From positions 1-25,976 of the forward strand of contig CAYXUG010000031.1 in the NCBI GenBank assembly GCA_964468655.1: a stretch of 25,976 nt of DNA, in the 5' to 3' direction. The notes beneath the pieces are model-generated. The model was not told where the DNA came from. It made no database searches and saw only the letters and a program-made list of their open reading frames with translations. Numbering within the stretch: the stretch's first letter is position 1; every line of letters begins with the position of its first letter. The DNA is from CAYXUG01 sp964468655. GTDB taxonomy: Bacteria; Fidelibacterota; Marinisomatia; Marinisomatales; CAYXUG01. The position numbers and the translations under genes are program-made. Of this stretch, positions 8,737 to 14,991 are shown piece after piece.

Positions 8737-9507
8737 TTACCAGACTTCCTCTCCTTCTTCACCCAGGTTAGGATCCTGATCAGCCAGCCACGAGTTAAAA
8801 TCATCCTCAGTCTGAACTTTAAAAATCCCTTTCATTTTGAAGTGACTGTTTCCGCATAACTGAGCGCAGGCAATCTGCCAGTCACCTGTTCGGGTGGGTA
8901 CAAACCAGAACGGAATCCTCATCCCTGGGATGGCGTCCTGCTTAACCCGCATTATGGGTAGAGAAAAACTGTGAATCACATCTTTTGTGGTCAGATGGAT
9001 AATAGCCGGTTTATTAACAGGAATACGGAGCTGACCTACGGTAGTAATATCATCCAGTGCAGCAGGATCATCAGAATCCAGGCCCAGGGGATTTGCCTGT
9101 TCATCCACAAGGTAAGGATCGGTCTTACCGAAGACACCATCTTCACCCGGATAGTGGATATTCCACGCAAACTGTTGACCCACAACCCGCACCACAGTGG
9201 ACTCTTCCGCAGGGGGAAAATCGGTTTTGAGATGATGCCAGAATGGACTATCGTGACCTATAAGCATATAAACATCAAAAATGGCTACAAAAGCGATCAT
9301 GGATACGGGTACGATCGTTTTAGGAAATCCTTTGGAATTCACCGATTGATTAGATTTTTCCCGGAATTTTGCAAGAAAATAAACGAAAAATATCCCCCAT
9401 ACAATAAACATAACCACCATCAAAATATGAACTATATTGATGGCAGTATCAATCTCATGGGCAAATGTGGAAGCACTTTTAGGTAGCCATAGTCCGTAGT
9501 CATCCAT
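8737..9507 (-). CDS. coxB: Cytochrome c oxidase subunit II (CuA, no fused cytochrome c)
   Basis: A 256-residue subunit II that accepts electrons from a periplasmic carrier. Two membrane helices (about residues 24-46 and 63-84) precede a cupredoxin domain. The CuA ligand set is complete: H179 in VIHSF, then C214, C218, H222 and M225 in CAQLCGNSHFKM. The aromatic QQFAW block (W115) used for electron entry is present. No CxxCH follows, so unlike caa3 oxidases this subunit carries no heme and needs a separate donor, plausibly one of the upstream cupredoxins or cytochromes. An acidic insertion (about residues 138-153) and an acidic tail (GEEGEEVW) are notable. AGGAGG sits inside the 3' end of the preceding gene, whose TAA directly abuts this ATG. 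It is encoded after subunits I, III and IV, an unusual order. Confidence 0.95.
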   Translation of the reverse strand: MDDYGLWLPKSASTFAHEIDTAINIVHILMVVMFIVWGIFFVYFLAKFREKSNQSVNSKGFPKTIVPVSMIAFVAIFDVYMLIGHDSPFWHHLKTDFPPAEESTVVRVVGQQFAWNIHYPGEDGVFGKTDPYLVDEQANPLGLDSDDPAALDDITTVGQLRIPVNKPAIIHLTTKDVIHSFSLPIMRVKQDAIPGMRIPFWFVPTRTGDWQIACAQLCGNSHFKMKGIFKVQTEDDFNSWLADQDPNLGEEGEEVW

Positions 9508-9795
9508 TTAAAACCACCCTCCTTTTAACTCTTTTGATTTAATCGCTTGACCATTTCCCTTATGTCTTTCCAGCAGTTTAGACCTTCTCTTCATACGTAA
9601 AGCAAAGGCGACAATTGCCCCCAGAACACTCCCCGTCACACCCATCAGTGAAATGATTGCCAGGTTTACCCCCTGAACCATGGCTGACTCTGCATTACCA
9701 AAACAGACAGCACAGGCGGAACCTATGGCTGGGGAAAAAACTATTGCCATGAGCAAAAAGATAGACCAATGAATTTGTGTTTCCCTGGTTATCAT
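9508..9795 (-). CDS. Small exported membrane protein with CAVCFGN motif
   Basis: A 95-residue protein of unknown function within the oxidase operon. I chose the ATG at 9795 rather than the upstream one at 9840: GAGGA (9800-9804) precedes it at good spacing, and the longer form would overlap the previous gene by 38 bases. An N-terminal hydrophobic signal (about residues 10-27) leads to SACAVCFGNAES, with a CxxC pair just after the likely cleavage site. A second membrane helix (about 39-62) and a basic cytoplasmic tail (RMKRRSKLLERHK) follow. I recall similar short CAVCFG proteins beside cox genes in Planctomycetes/Verrucomicrobia-type genomes, which suggests a conserved accessory or assembly role. 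The CxxC could bind copper or be redox active, but this is inference. Confidence 0.7.
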   Translation of the reverse strand: MITRETQIHWSIFLLMAIVFSPAIGSACAVCFGNAESAMVQGVNLAIISLMGVTGSVLGAIVAFALRMKRRSKLLERHKGNGQAIKSKELKGGWF

Positions 9796-9799
9796 ACAA

Positions 9800-9804
9800 T
9801 CCTC
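9800..9804 (-). promoter_or_regulatory. Ribosome binding site that fixes the CAVCFGN protein start
   Basis: GAGGA on the - strand overlaps the TGA stop of the preceding small gene (TGAGGA), 4 bases before the ATG at 9795. It supports the shorter start and translational coupling. Confidence 0.5.
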
Positions 9805-10003
9805 ATAGCTTTTTGAGCTTTTGAAATACTTTGATACCATAAACTATTAGAACGCCGGCAACGATAAAAGAAAATATTGCCAGTACCAGTAGCATACCAT
9901 TGTCCGCTCCGCTAAAATAAGAACTCAAACTCCACACTCCAAACCAGATGGCAAATAGAGTGGATACAGAAATAAAAAAGATGTGAAACGCTTTAAGGGA
10001 CAT
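9803..10003 (-). CDS. Small two-helix membrane protein in oxidase operon
   Basis: A 66-residue inner-membrane protein with two predicted helices (about residues 5-28 and 36-59), a short loop with SSYFSGADNG, and a basic end (KVFQKLKKL). No catalytic motif is seen and I do not recognise a named family, though short proteins starting MSLKAFHI occur beside cox genes elsewhere, as far as I recall. The start overlaps the coxIV stop by 11 bases, with TAGGAATG inside the end of coxIV as a likely ribosome binding site. Its own stop carries the binding site for the next gene. This tight packing supports a real gene and co-production with the oxidase, perhaps as a small structural subunit. Confidence 0.65.
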   Translation of the reverse strand: MSLKAFHIFFISVSTLFAIWFGVWSLSSYFSGADNGMLLVLAIFSFIVAGVLIVYGIKVFQKLKKL

Positions 10004-10307
10004 TAGGCATTCCTACATTATCCAGGAAATCAGTAAGGGGAAATGCTATCAATAACACAAAAAAGATAAATGTAAATATCAAGACTACCAAAATGACACG
10101 CTTTTCTGAGATCAGGTGCATAAAAAAGCTTGCCACCAGGGACCCTTTTAAACCCGCAATAATCATGGCTACTGTAACTCCGAGCCCCACTGCCATTTCC
10201 AGAGATGCCACAGCAACAGTGAGTACTGTAAGCATAGCTAGTCCTCCAAAAACTGTAAAGTAGATCCAAGTATGTTTTTTTACTTCTTCAACTGTTGTTG
10301 AGTTCAT
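9993..10307 (-). CDS. coxD: Cytochrome c oxidase subunit IV, prokaryotic type
   Basis: A 104-residue small oxidase subunit with three membrane helices (about residues 18-38, 43-64, 75-97). It fits the bacterial COX4 family found with caa3/aa3 oxidases: a Lys-rich N-terminus (VEEVKKHTWIYF), the mid-helix segment IIAGLKGSLVASFFMHL and the following basic loop SEKRV. I chose the ATG at 10307 over the one 15 codons upstream because AGGAGA (10312-10317) precedes it with ideal spacing. The longer form would run into the true end of subunit III. The subunit stabilises the complex and holds no cofactor. It sits after coxC and before two small membrane proteins. Confidence 0.88.
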   Translation of the reverse strand: MNSTTVEEVKKHTWIYFTVFGGLAMLTVLTVAVASLEMAVGLGVTVAMIIAGLKGSLVASFFMHLISEKRVILVVLIFTFIFFVLLIAFPLTDFLDNVGMPNVP

Positions 10308-10311
10308 ATCT

Positions 10312-10317
10312 TCTCCT
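10312..10317 (-). promoter_or_regulatory. Ribosome binding site of subunit IV overlapping coxC stop
   Basis: AGGAGA on the - strand lies 4 bases before the ATG at 10307 and overlaps the TAG that ends the frame-corrected subunit III (TAGGAGA). It fixes the subunit IV start and implies coupling to coxC. Confidence 0.6.
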
Positions 10318-10908
10318 ATAACAAATAAATAGTGGGAAACAGGAATATCCATACCAGATCGACAAAATGCCAGTAAAGCCCGGCGATTTCTATCCGGTTC
10401 TCAAACTGTTTCCGATTCGTTTTCCACATTTTAGCGCCGGGGATCAGGAAATAGGCGTTAACGATAATACCCCCAGAACATGGAGCGCGTGCAGGCCCGT
10501 CATGGTGAAATAAAGCGCATAAAAATTATTGGTTGAAGGATAGTGGTGATGTTGAAACTTGGGGATGTACTCCCAGAAAATCTTTATGATCAGGAATACA
10601 AGAGCAAGAAAAATGGTGGATGCAAGATAAACACGGAAGTTTTCGAAGTTATTCATTTTTAAAGACGCCCATGCCATAACCATAGTAACACTGGAAGCGA
10701 TGAGGACCATGGTGTTGACAGTTCCAACCAGCACATTAACTTCCTCCGACTGGACAGGCCAAGCAGTCGAGCTTATGCGAAGCAGAATGTAAGAGGAGAA
10801 CAGAGCGCCGAAGAGCATCACCTCCGAAGCGAGGAACAACCAGATACCCAGTTTGGGGCTGGTTAAACCGGTATCCTCACGAATGTCAACGGTATAGGGT
10901 ATCTCCAT
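10316..10908 (-). CDS. coxC: Cytochrome c oxidase subunit III, with an apparent one-base frameshift
   Basis: Subunit III of the oxidase, a membrane subunit without metals. The first 143 or so residues read cleanly: SPKLGIWLFLASEVMLFGALFSSY, then further helices to FYALYFTMTGLHALHVLG. The frame then breaks at a run of five G (complement of C 10470-10474) and meets a TGA at 10444. If one G is added, the frame continues GGIIVNAYFLIPGAKMW, then EIAGLYWHFVDLVWIFLFP, the conserved last two helices, and stops with TAG at 10316-10318. The corrected protein has 197 residues, the usual length for this short type. GGAGG before the ATG at 10908 lies at the coxA stop, 6 bases away. The break is either a sequencing or assembly error in a homopolymer or a true mutation. 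Confidence 0.88.
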
Positions 10909-10914
10909 AGATTA

Positions 10915-12819
10915 CTATCCTCCAGCTTCTACCGGTTCTTCCGGTTGGTTTTGTGGGACAAACTCTTCAATCCTGCCATTCACGGGAACATTATACTCAT
11001 AAGCAGAGCGATGGACCTCCGGTACAGCAGCAAAATTTCCATGAGCAACAGGTGGGGATGGTGCAGCAGACCACTCTAGAGTAGTAGCTTCCCATACATT
11101 ATCCGAAACCTTTTCGCCCTTTTTCAGCGTCAGGAATAAATTGACTATAAAAGCTACCTGGAAAATGCCTATGATCCAAGCGCCCCACGACATCCATTCA
11201 TTCAGAAAAAGAACAGGTTGAGCATGGTCATACTGCAAACCTCCATCGTATAATCTTCTGGAAACACCCGCCATTCCCTGAATGATCATTGGCCCAAAAG
11301 CAAGATTCATCCCTACGAGAGTTCCCCAGAAATGAACCTTACCCAACGCGTCGTTCAATTTTTTCCCGGTCATTTTTGGGAACCAGTAGTAGATCCCCGC
11401 GAAAAGGGCTATGATAGTACCGGGAGCCACCACATAATGAAAGTGTCCAATCACATAGTAGGTGTCATGCAGGTGAATATCAGGTGGAGCCAGTCCCAAG
11501 GGTAGGCCCGTAAGTCCGCCAATTCCAAACATGGGAATCCACGCCAGGGCGAACAGCATAGGAACATTGAATCGAACAGATCCGCCCCAAAGGGTAAAAA
11601 CCATCACCGCAAGAAATATGACAGACGGGATTGAAATAATCATAGTCGTGGTCTGAAACCAGGTAGCAACACTTGATCCCATGCCAGTCATGTACATATG
11701 ATGGGCATAAACAGTAAATGACATAAATCCGATGAAAAATAGGGAATAAACCATCGCTTTGTATCCCCAAAGGGGTTTTCTGGTGTTGTTTGTAACAATT
11801 TCAGCCACGATACCAATTGCTGGTAAGATTAACACGTAAACCTCCGGATGAGCGAGAAACCAGAAAAGATGCTGCCATAACAAGGCGTTTCCGCCGCCTG
11901 CAATATCTACGACGTCTCCCCCTATAACCATGCCACTGGTCATATAAAAACTGGTCCCCAAAACTCGATCCAAAAGCTGAAAAATAGCTCCCACTTCCAA
12001 TGGCGGAAAAGCCAGAAGAAGCAGGAAAGCTGTAATAAGCTGTGTCCATACGAAAAAGGGGAGCCGCATCCAGGTCATCCCTTTTGCTCTTAACTGTACA
12101 GTAGTTACAATAAAATTTATAGCACCCAGTAAGGACGATGTAATGACGAATACCATGGCAATCAGCCACACTGTCTGCCCCGGCTGGATAACCGCCAGGG
12201 GTGGGTAGGAAGTCCAGCCAGACTGAGCTGCTCCCCCAGGTAAGAAGAAACTCAACAGCATGAGGACACCGCCTACAAAAAAGATCCAGTAACTCGCCAT
12301 ATTAATCCTGGGAAAGGACATGTCCGGAGCCCCAATCTGCAGTGGCAGAACATAATTACCGAACGCTCCCACAGCCAGCGGGACAACACCCAGAAATATC
12401 ATGATCGTGCCGTGCATGGCGCCGAGGGAATTGTAAAACTCCGGCAGCATGGTACCTACCGGCAGCATAGACTCCTGTGTCGTGAAAAACCAGACCAGTC
12501 CGGCAATCCCGAGAAATATAAATCCACTCAAACTGATGTACGGACGTTTTATGCCGCCGATGAGGAATACCACAATTCCCATGATGGTAAATCCAGAAAT
12601 GAAGATCCACCATGGACCGGGTTCATCCGGAAAGGCTAACGACCACCTCATGAGTGCCATTAACATAAAACCCAGCAGGAGGAATGCCAGCGCGGTGATC
12701 CCATATTGGATTCCAATAACCTTATGGTCGGTGGAAAAAATGTACTTGCGCCACCAGCCTAACTCTTCGTGATGCTCTTCTTTGGCGGTTGATTCGTGTT
12801 TGGCTATTTCTTCAGCCAT
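10915..12819 (-). CDS. coxA: Cytochrome c oxidase subunit I (heme-copper oxidase, A1-like)
   Basis: The 634-residue catalytic subunit that reduces oxygen to water and pumps protons. Metal ligands are all present: low-spin heme a H136 (GAMHGT) and H461; CuB H324 in AHPEVY with the cross-linking Y328, plus H373 and H374 in AHHMYMTG; heme a3 H459 in GHFHY. E326 in HPEV marks the A1-like D-channel type rather than A2, B or C. The N-terminus has the standard DHKVIG motif. Two features exceed the usual length of about 540: an insertion of about 55 residues with two extra helices before the heme a His (about 70-125), and a soluble C-terminal tail ending PVEAGG. A strong AGGAGG (12828-12833) precedes the ATG. 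It opens the oxidase block. Confidence 0.97.
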   Translation of the reverse strand: MAEEIAKHESTAKEEHHEELGWWRKYIFSTDHKVIGIQYGITALAFLLLGFMLMALMRWSLAFPDEPGPWWIFISGFTIMGIVVFLIGGIKRPYISLSGFIFLGIAGLVWFFTTQESMLPVGTMLPEFYNSLGAMHGTIMIFLGVVPLAVGAFGNYVLPLQIGAPDMSFPRINMASYWIFFVGGVLMLLSFFLPGGAAQSGWTSYPPLAVIQPGQTVWLIAMVFVITSSLLGAINFIVTTVQLRAKGMTWMRLPFFVWTQLITAFLLLLAFPPLEVGAIFQLLDRVLGTSFYMTSGMVIGGDVVDIAGGGNALLWQHLFWFLAHPEVYVLILPAIGIVAEIVTNNTRKPLWGYKAMVYSLFFIGFMSFTVYAHHMYMTGMGSSVATWFQTTTMIISIPSVIFLAVMVFTLWGGSVRFNVPMLFALAWIPMFGIGGLTGLPLGLAPPDIHLHDTYYVIGHFHYVVAPGTIIALFAGIYYWFPKMTGKKLNDALGKVHFWGTLVGMNLAFGPMIIQGMAGVSRRLYDGGLQYDHAQPVLFLNEWMSWGAWIIGIFQVAFIVNLFLTLKKGEKVSDNVWEATTLEWSAAPSPPVAHGNFAAVPEVHRSAYEYNVPVNGRIEEFVPQNQPEEPVEAGG

Positions 12820-12827
12820 TTTCTTAT

Positions 12828-12833
12828 CCTCCT
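12828..12833 (-). promoter_or_regulatory. Strong Shine-Dalgarno of coxA
   Basis: AGGAGG on the - strand with 8-base spacing to the coxA ATG. It is among the strongest sites in the window, in contrast to the bc-complex genes, which mostly lack one. Confidence 0.55.
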
Positions 12834-12875
12834 ACGGACCGTCTTGTTTACTGATGCGTTAACCGGCCGATTCCG

Positions 12876-13607
12876 CTATTTCTTTTTCTGTCTTGAGAAT
12901 GTGAAATCTACCTTCTTCGTCTCGTCGCCATCAATAGTCACCGTTTCCGTGTGGCTCCCTAATTTTTCGTGCCATGCTTCAATTTCGTAGGTTCCTGAAT
13001 CCAATCCTGAAATTGTAAAAACACCATCCTTTTCTGTCACATCATAAAAAGGATGCATCAGGACAGCAATGAATCCGCCCATCCAGGGATGGACATCACA
13101 CTTAATGGGGAACATTTCTTCTGCGTATTCAAAAGTCCTTTCCATCTCTTTCAAAAATTTGGGCATGGTTACATTGAACTCGAAATTTTCTTCCGGAAAC
13201 GCATGAAGGTTGTGCAATATTCCATCAGAGTTCAAAAACTTCAGTGGCTGACCCAGCATCAAGGCACTCACATGGGGTTTATATTGACAACCTTCCTGAT
13301 TAATTACAACCGGTTCTTCGGGGATTTTCCACTCTTTTTCCGGCAGCCCGCTTATGACCTGGACGAAAATATTTCCCATGGTGTTTCCTTCTCCTAATAC
13401 CAGCGCTTCAGATCTTGCAGGATAACTTTCAGGGTCCTTTTCGTGCTTCAATGCACACACCGGCTCGATGGTCATATCAAACTTTTTCAATTTTGGGACT
13501 TTTCCCTCGTAAGTAACCGTACCTGTGATGGTGCCTCCGGCACTTAACCAAGAGAAAATCCATAATCCAAAAACTAAGCTTTTAACAAAGGCAATTTTCG
13601 GTTTCAT
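12876..13607 (-). CDS. Amicyanin-like cupredoxin with carboxypeptidase-regulatory-like domain (copy 2)
   Basis: A 243-residue exported copper protein, probably a periplasmic electron carrier near the oxidase. I chose the ATG at 13607, with GGAG 7 bases before it and a signal peptide directly after; the frame extends 25 codons upstream without support. A beta-rich N-terminal part holds two conserved Cys (C51, C107). Type 1 copper ligands are visible: His in LHNLH (H132 or H135) and C170, H173, M176 in CDVHPWM, the CxxHxxM spacing of amicyanin. A Cna-B/carboxypeptidase regulatory-like beta-sandwich follows (about 188-238, TISGLDSGTYEIEAWHEK). It is a paralogue of the protein at 16720-17448 with the same order of parts. 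Electron transfer to CuA of subunit II is inferred from position. Confidence 0.8.
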   Translation of the reverse strand: MKPKIAFVKSLVFGLWIFSWLSAGGTITGTVTYEGKVPKLKKFDMTIEPVCALKHEKDPESYPARSEALVLGEGNTMGNIFVQVISGLPEKEWKIPEEPVVINQEGCQYKPHVSALMLGQPLKFLNSDGILHNLHAFPEENFEFNVTMPKFLKEMERTFEYAEEMFPIKCDVHPWMGGFIAVLMHPFYDVTEKDGVFTISGLDSGTYEIEAWHEKLGSHTETVTIDGDETKKVDFTFSRQKKK

Positions 13608-13725
13608 GATTGCTCCAAATATTTCAATTGGAATAAGGTAAAAAATCCTCTTTTTATTTCTACCAAAATATATTTTTAACACTGAACTTTTCTTATTCAG
13701 TAATTTTCCTAAGGCATACTCATTT

Positions 13726-14220
13726 TCATTTCATTGCCATCATCTGCCCCAATTCCACATCGCCAGATTCAGTGACAGGGATAGCGCTACCCATCATCAT
13801 ATCAATATTGTTGGTAGAATCAGCATTGTAGAAGCCGATTGTGTAGACCGCTGTACTGTAATCCATGCCTGAAGTCTCGAAAACACCAAGAAAATAATTA
13901 CCCGTTTCACTCACCTCCACATGTTCATCGTATGATGCAGTAGAAAGAATGTCACCTCCTCCACTTACTGAAAGGGGAAACATGAAGTCGGCAATGGGGC
14001 CAGCGTCCCTAGCAGCACTCCAGGTTTCTCCCTGCCAGAGATAGCCCATGATCATCCCTGTACTGTCTTCAGCAACATATGGCATGTTATTCATTTCCAT
14101 AAACATAATACTGGCATGTATTTCAGCCGAGAAGGCATCTCCATCATCATCTGCAGCACAAGCCATGAAGGTAAATGATACCATCATGATTATTGTTAAT
14201 AGAGTTAGTACTTTTTTCAT
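13726..14220 (-). CDS. Methionine-rich lipoprotein of unknown function
   Basis: A 164-residue predicted lipoprotein. The signal ends in a lipobox-like FMACA, so C21 would be lipidated, followed by an acidic AADDDGD stretch. The mature part is unusually rich in Met, clustered in SIMFMEMNNMP, TGMIMG, NIDMMMGS and at the end QMMAMK. Such Met clusters can bind Cu(I), but no classic copper-site spacing is present. AAAGGA before the ATG is a fair Shine-Dalgarno. I do not recognise a family. It lies between the diheme cytochrome gene and the second cupredoxin, so a role in copper handling or in holding a redox partner is possible. It is the least conserved-looking member of the cluster. Confidence 0.65.
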   Translation of the reverse strand: MKKVLTLLTIIMMVSFTFMACAADDDGDAFSAEIHASIMFMEMNNMPYVAEDSTGMIMGYLWQGETWSAARDAGPIADFMFPLSVSGGGDILSTASYDEHVEVSETGNYFLGVFETSGMDYSTAVYTIGFYNADSTNNIDMMMGSAIPVTESGDVELGQMMAMK

Positions 14221-14244
14221 TTTTTCATTCCTTTCATTTGGTTG

Positions 14245-14988
14245 TTATCGCGGTGCCCGGTTACCGGGTTCAATAAATTCATGCATTAAAAAGTTCACCA
14301 GATCCCAAGTCTGATCCTCGTTTAACGTTCCTTCCAAGGCCGGCATGGCACTGCCGGTTAAGCCCGTTGATAATGTACGGTAGATATCTTCTGATTCTGA
14401 GCCGGCGATAAATAACCACGGTTTCGACAGGTCAGGAGGAACTATTTTTTCACCCCAGGCGTCCTTGAGGGTTGGGGTACTGGGTCCATCGCCATGACCT
14501 CCAATCCCGTGACATTTCGAGCATTCTATATCTATGTACCACTGCTTTCCGGCGGCTATACTTTCAGCAGAACTGATCTTTCTGGGTGGTGTTGGAATAA
14601 CCCGAACTCTATCCTGCCGGGCAAAATATTTGGGGGCAAATGTTTTAATGTATTGAATGACTGCCTCTTTATCCTCAGTCCTCATGCTTGCCCAAGCCGG
14701 CATGGCATTATCCGCTCCCATACCGTGACTGATGGTGCGATAAAGATCTGTATCAAGAGGGACATGTCCAGTGGTAGTGGAACGGACTTTAAATTTTCCG
14801 TCTGTAAAATTACGGGGTTTCACCGTGAGGTTTCCGGCTACCACACCATCACCTTTACCGGATATACCGTGACACACCACACAACTCCGCTCATAAATTC
14901 TTTTTCCTTTATTCACCGGGTCTTCGTTTCCGGCAAAGAGGGCAACAGAAAATAAAAGTAAAATGAGTATCTGGATTTGCAATTTCAT
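14245..14988 (-). CDS. Diheme cytochrome c, periplasmic
   Basis: A 247-residue exported protein with two class I cytochrome c domains in tandem, a candidate electron shuttle between the bc-type complex and oxidase. A signal peptide (residues 1-19) is followed by heme site 1 CVVCH (C36, C39, H40) with axial Met in AMPAW (M96). Heme site 2 is CSKCH (C156, C159, H160) with Met in AMPAL (M215). Both sites have GxGDG just after the CxxCH, as in many cbb3- and alternative-complex-linked cytochromes. The two halves resemble each other, suggesting duplication. It starts 3 bases after the stop of the cytochrome-porin gene, without a clear Shine-Dalgarno, so the two are probably translated together and may work as partners. 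Confidence 0.88.
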   Translation of the reverse strand: MKLQIQILILLLFSVALFAGNEDPVNKGKRIYERSCVVCHGISGKGDGVVAGNLTVKPRNFTDGKFKVRSTTTGHVPLDTDLYRTISHGMGADNAMPAWASMRTEDKEAVIQYIKTFAPKYFARQDRVRVIPTPPRKISSAESIAAGKQWYIDIECSKCHGIGGHGDGPSTPTLKDAWGEKIVPPDLSKPWLFIAGSESEDIYRTLSTGLTGSAMPALEGTLNEDQTWDLVNFLMHEFIEPGNRAPR

Positions 14989-14991
14989 GAA

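Noticed and set aside
8971..9486. Long open frame (171 codons) on the + strand opposite coxB
   Set aside because: It lies wholly inside a well-supported oxidase gene on the other strand, has no recognisable domain and no ribosome binding site; it is a shadow of the coding strand.
10470..10474. Programmed -1 frameshifting to make full-length subunit III
   Set aside because: The five-G run could allow slippage, but no known cox gene uses it, to my knowledge, and no stimulatory stem-loop is obvious; a missing G in the read or assembly is simpler.
10915..12819. Nitric oxide reductase or cbb3 oxidase instead of an aa3-type oxidase
   Set aside because: Subunit I has HPEVY with the cross-linking Tyr, a CuA subunit II is present, and heme A synthesis genes follow; no FixO/FixP-like or NorC-like gene is seen.
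13681..13701. Weak hairpin ACTGAA/TTCAGT between the lipoprotein and cupredoxin genes
   Set aside because: Six A/T-rich base pairs with a nine-base loop and no following T-run; not enough for a terminator call.
14494..14955. Open frame of 153 codons on the + strand opposite the diheme cytochrome
   Set aside because: Fully antisense to a gene with two intact CxxCH domains; the translation shows no family features.
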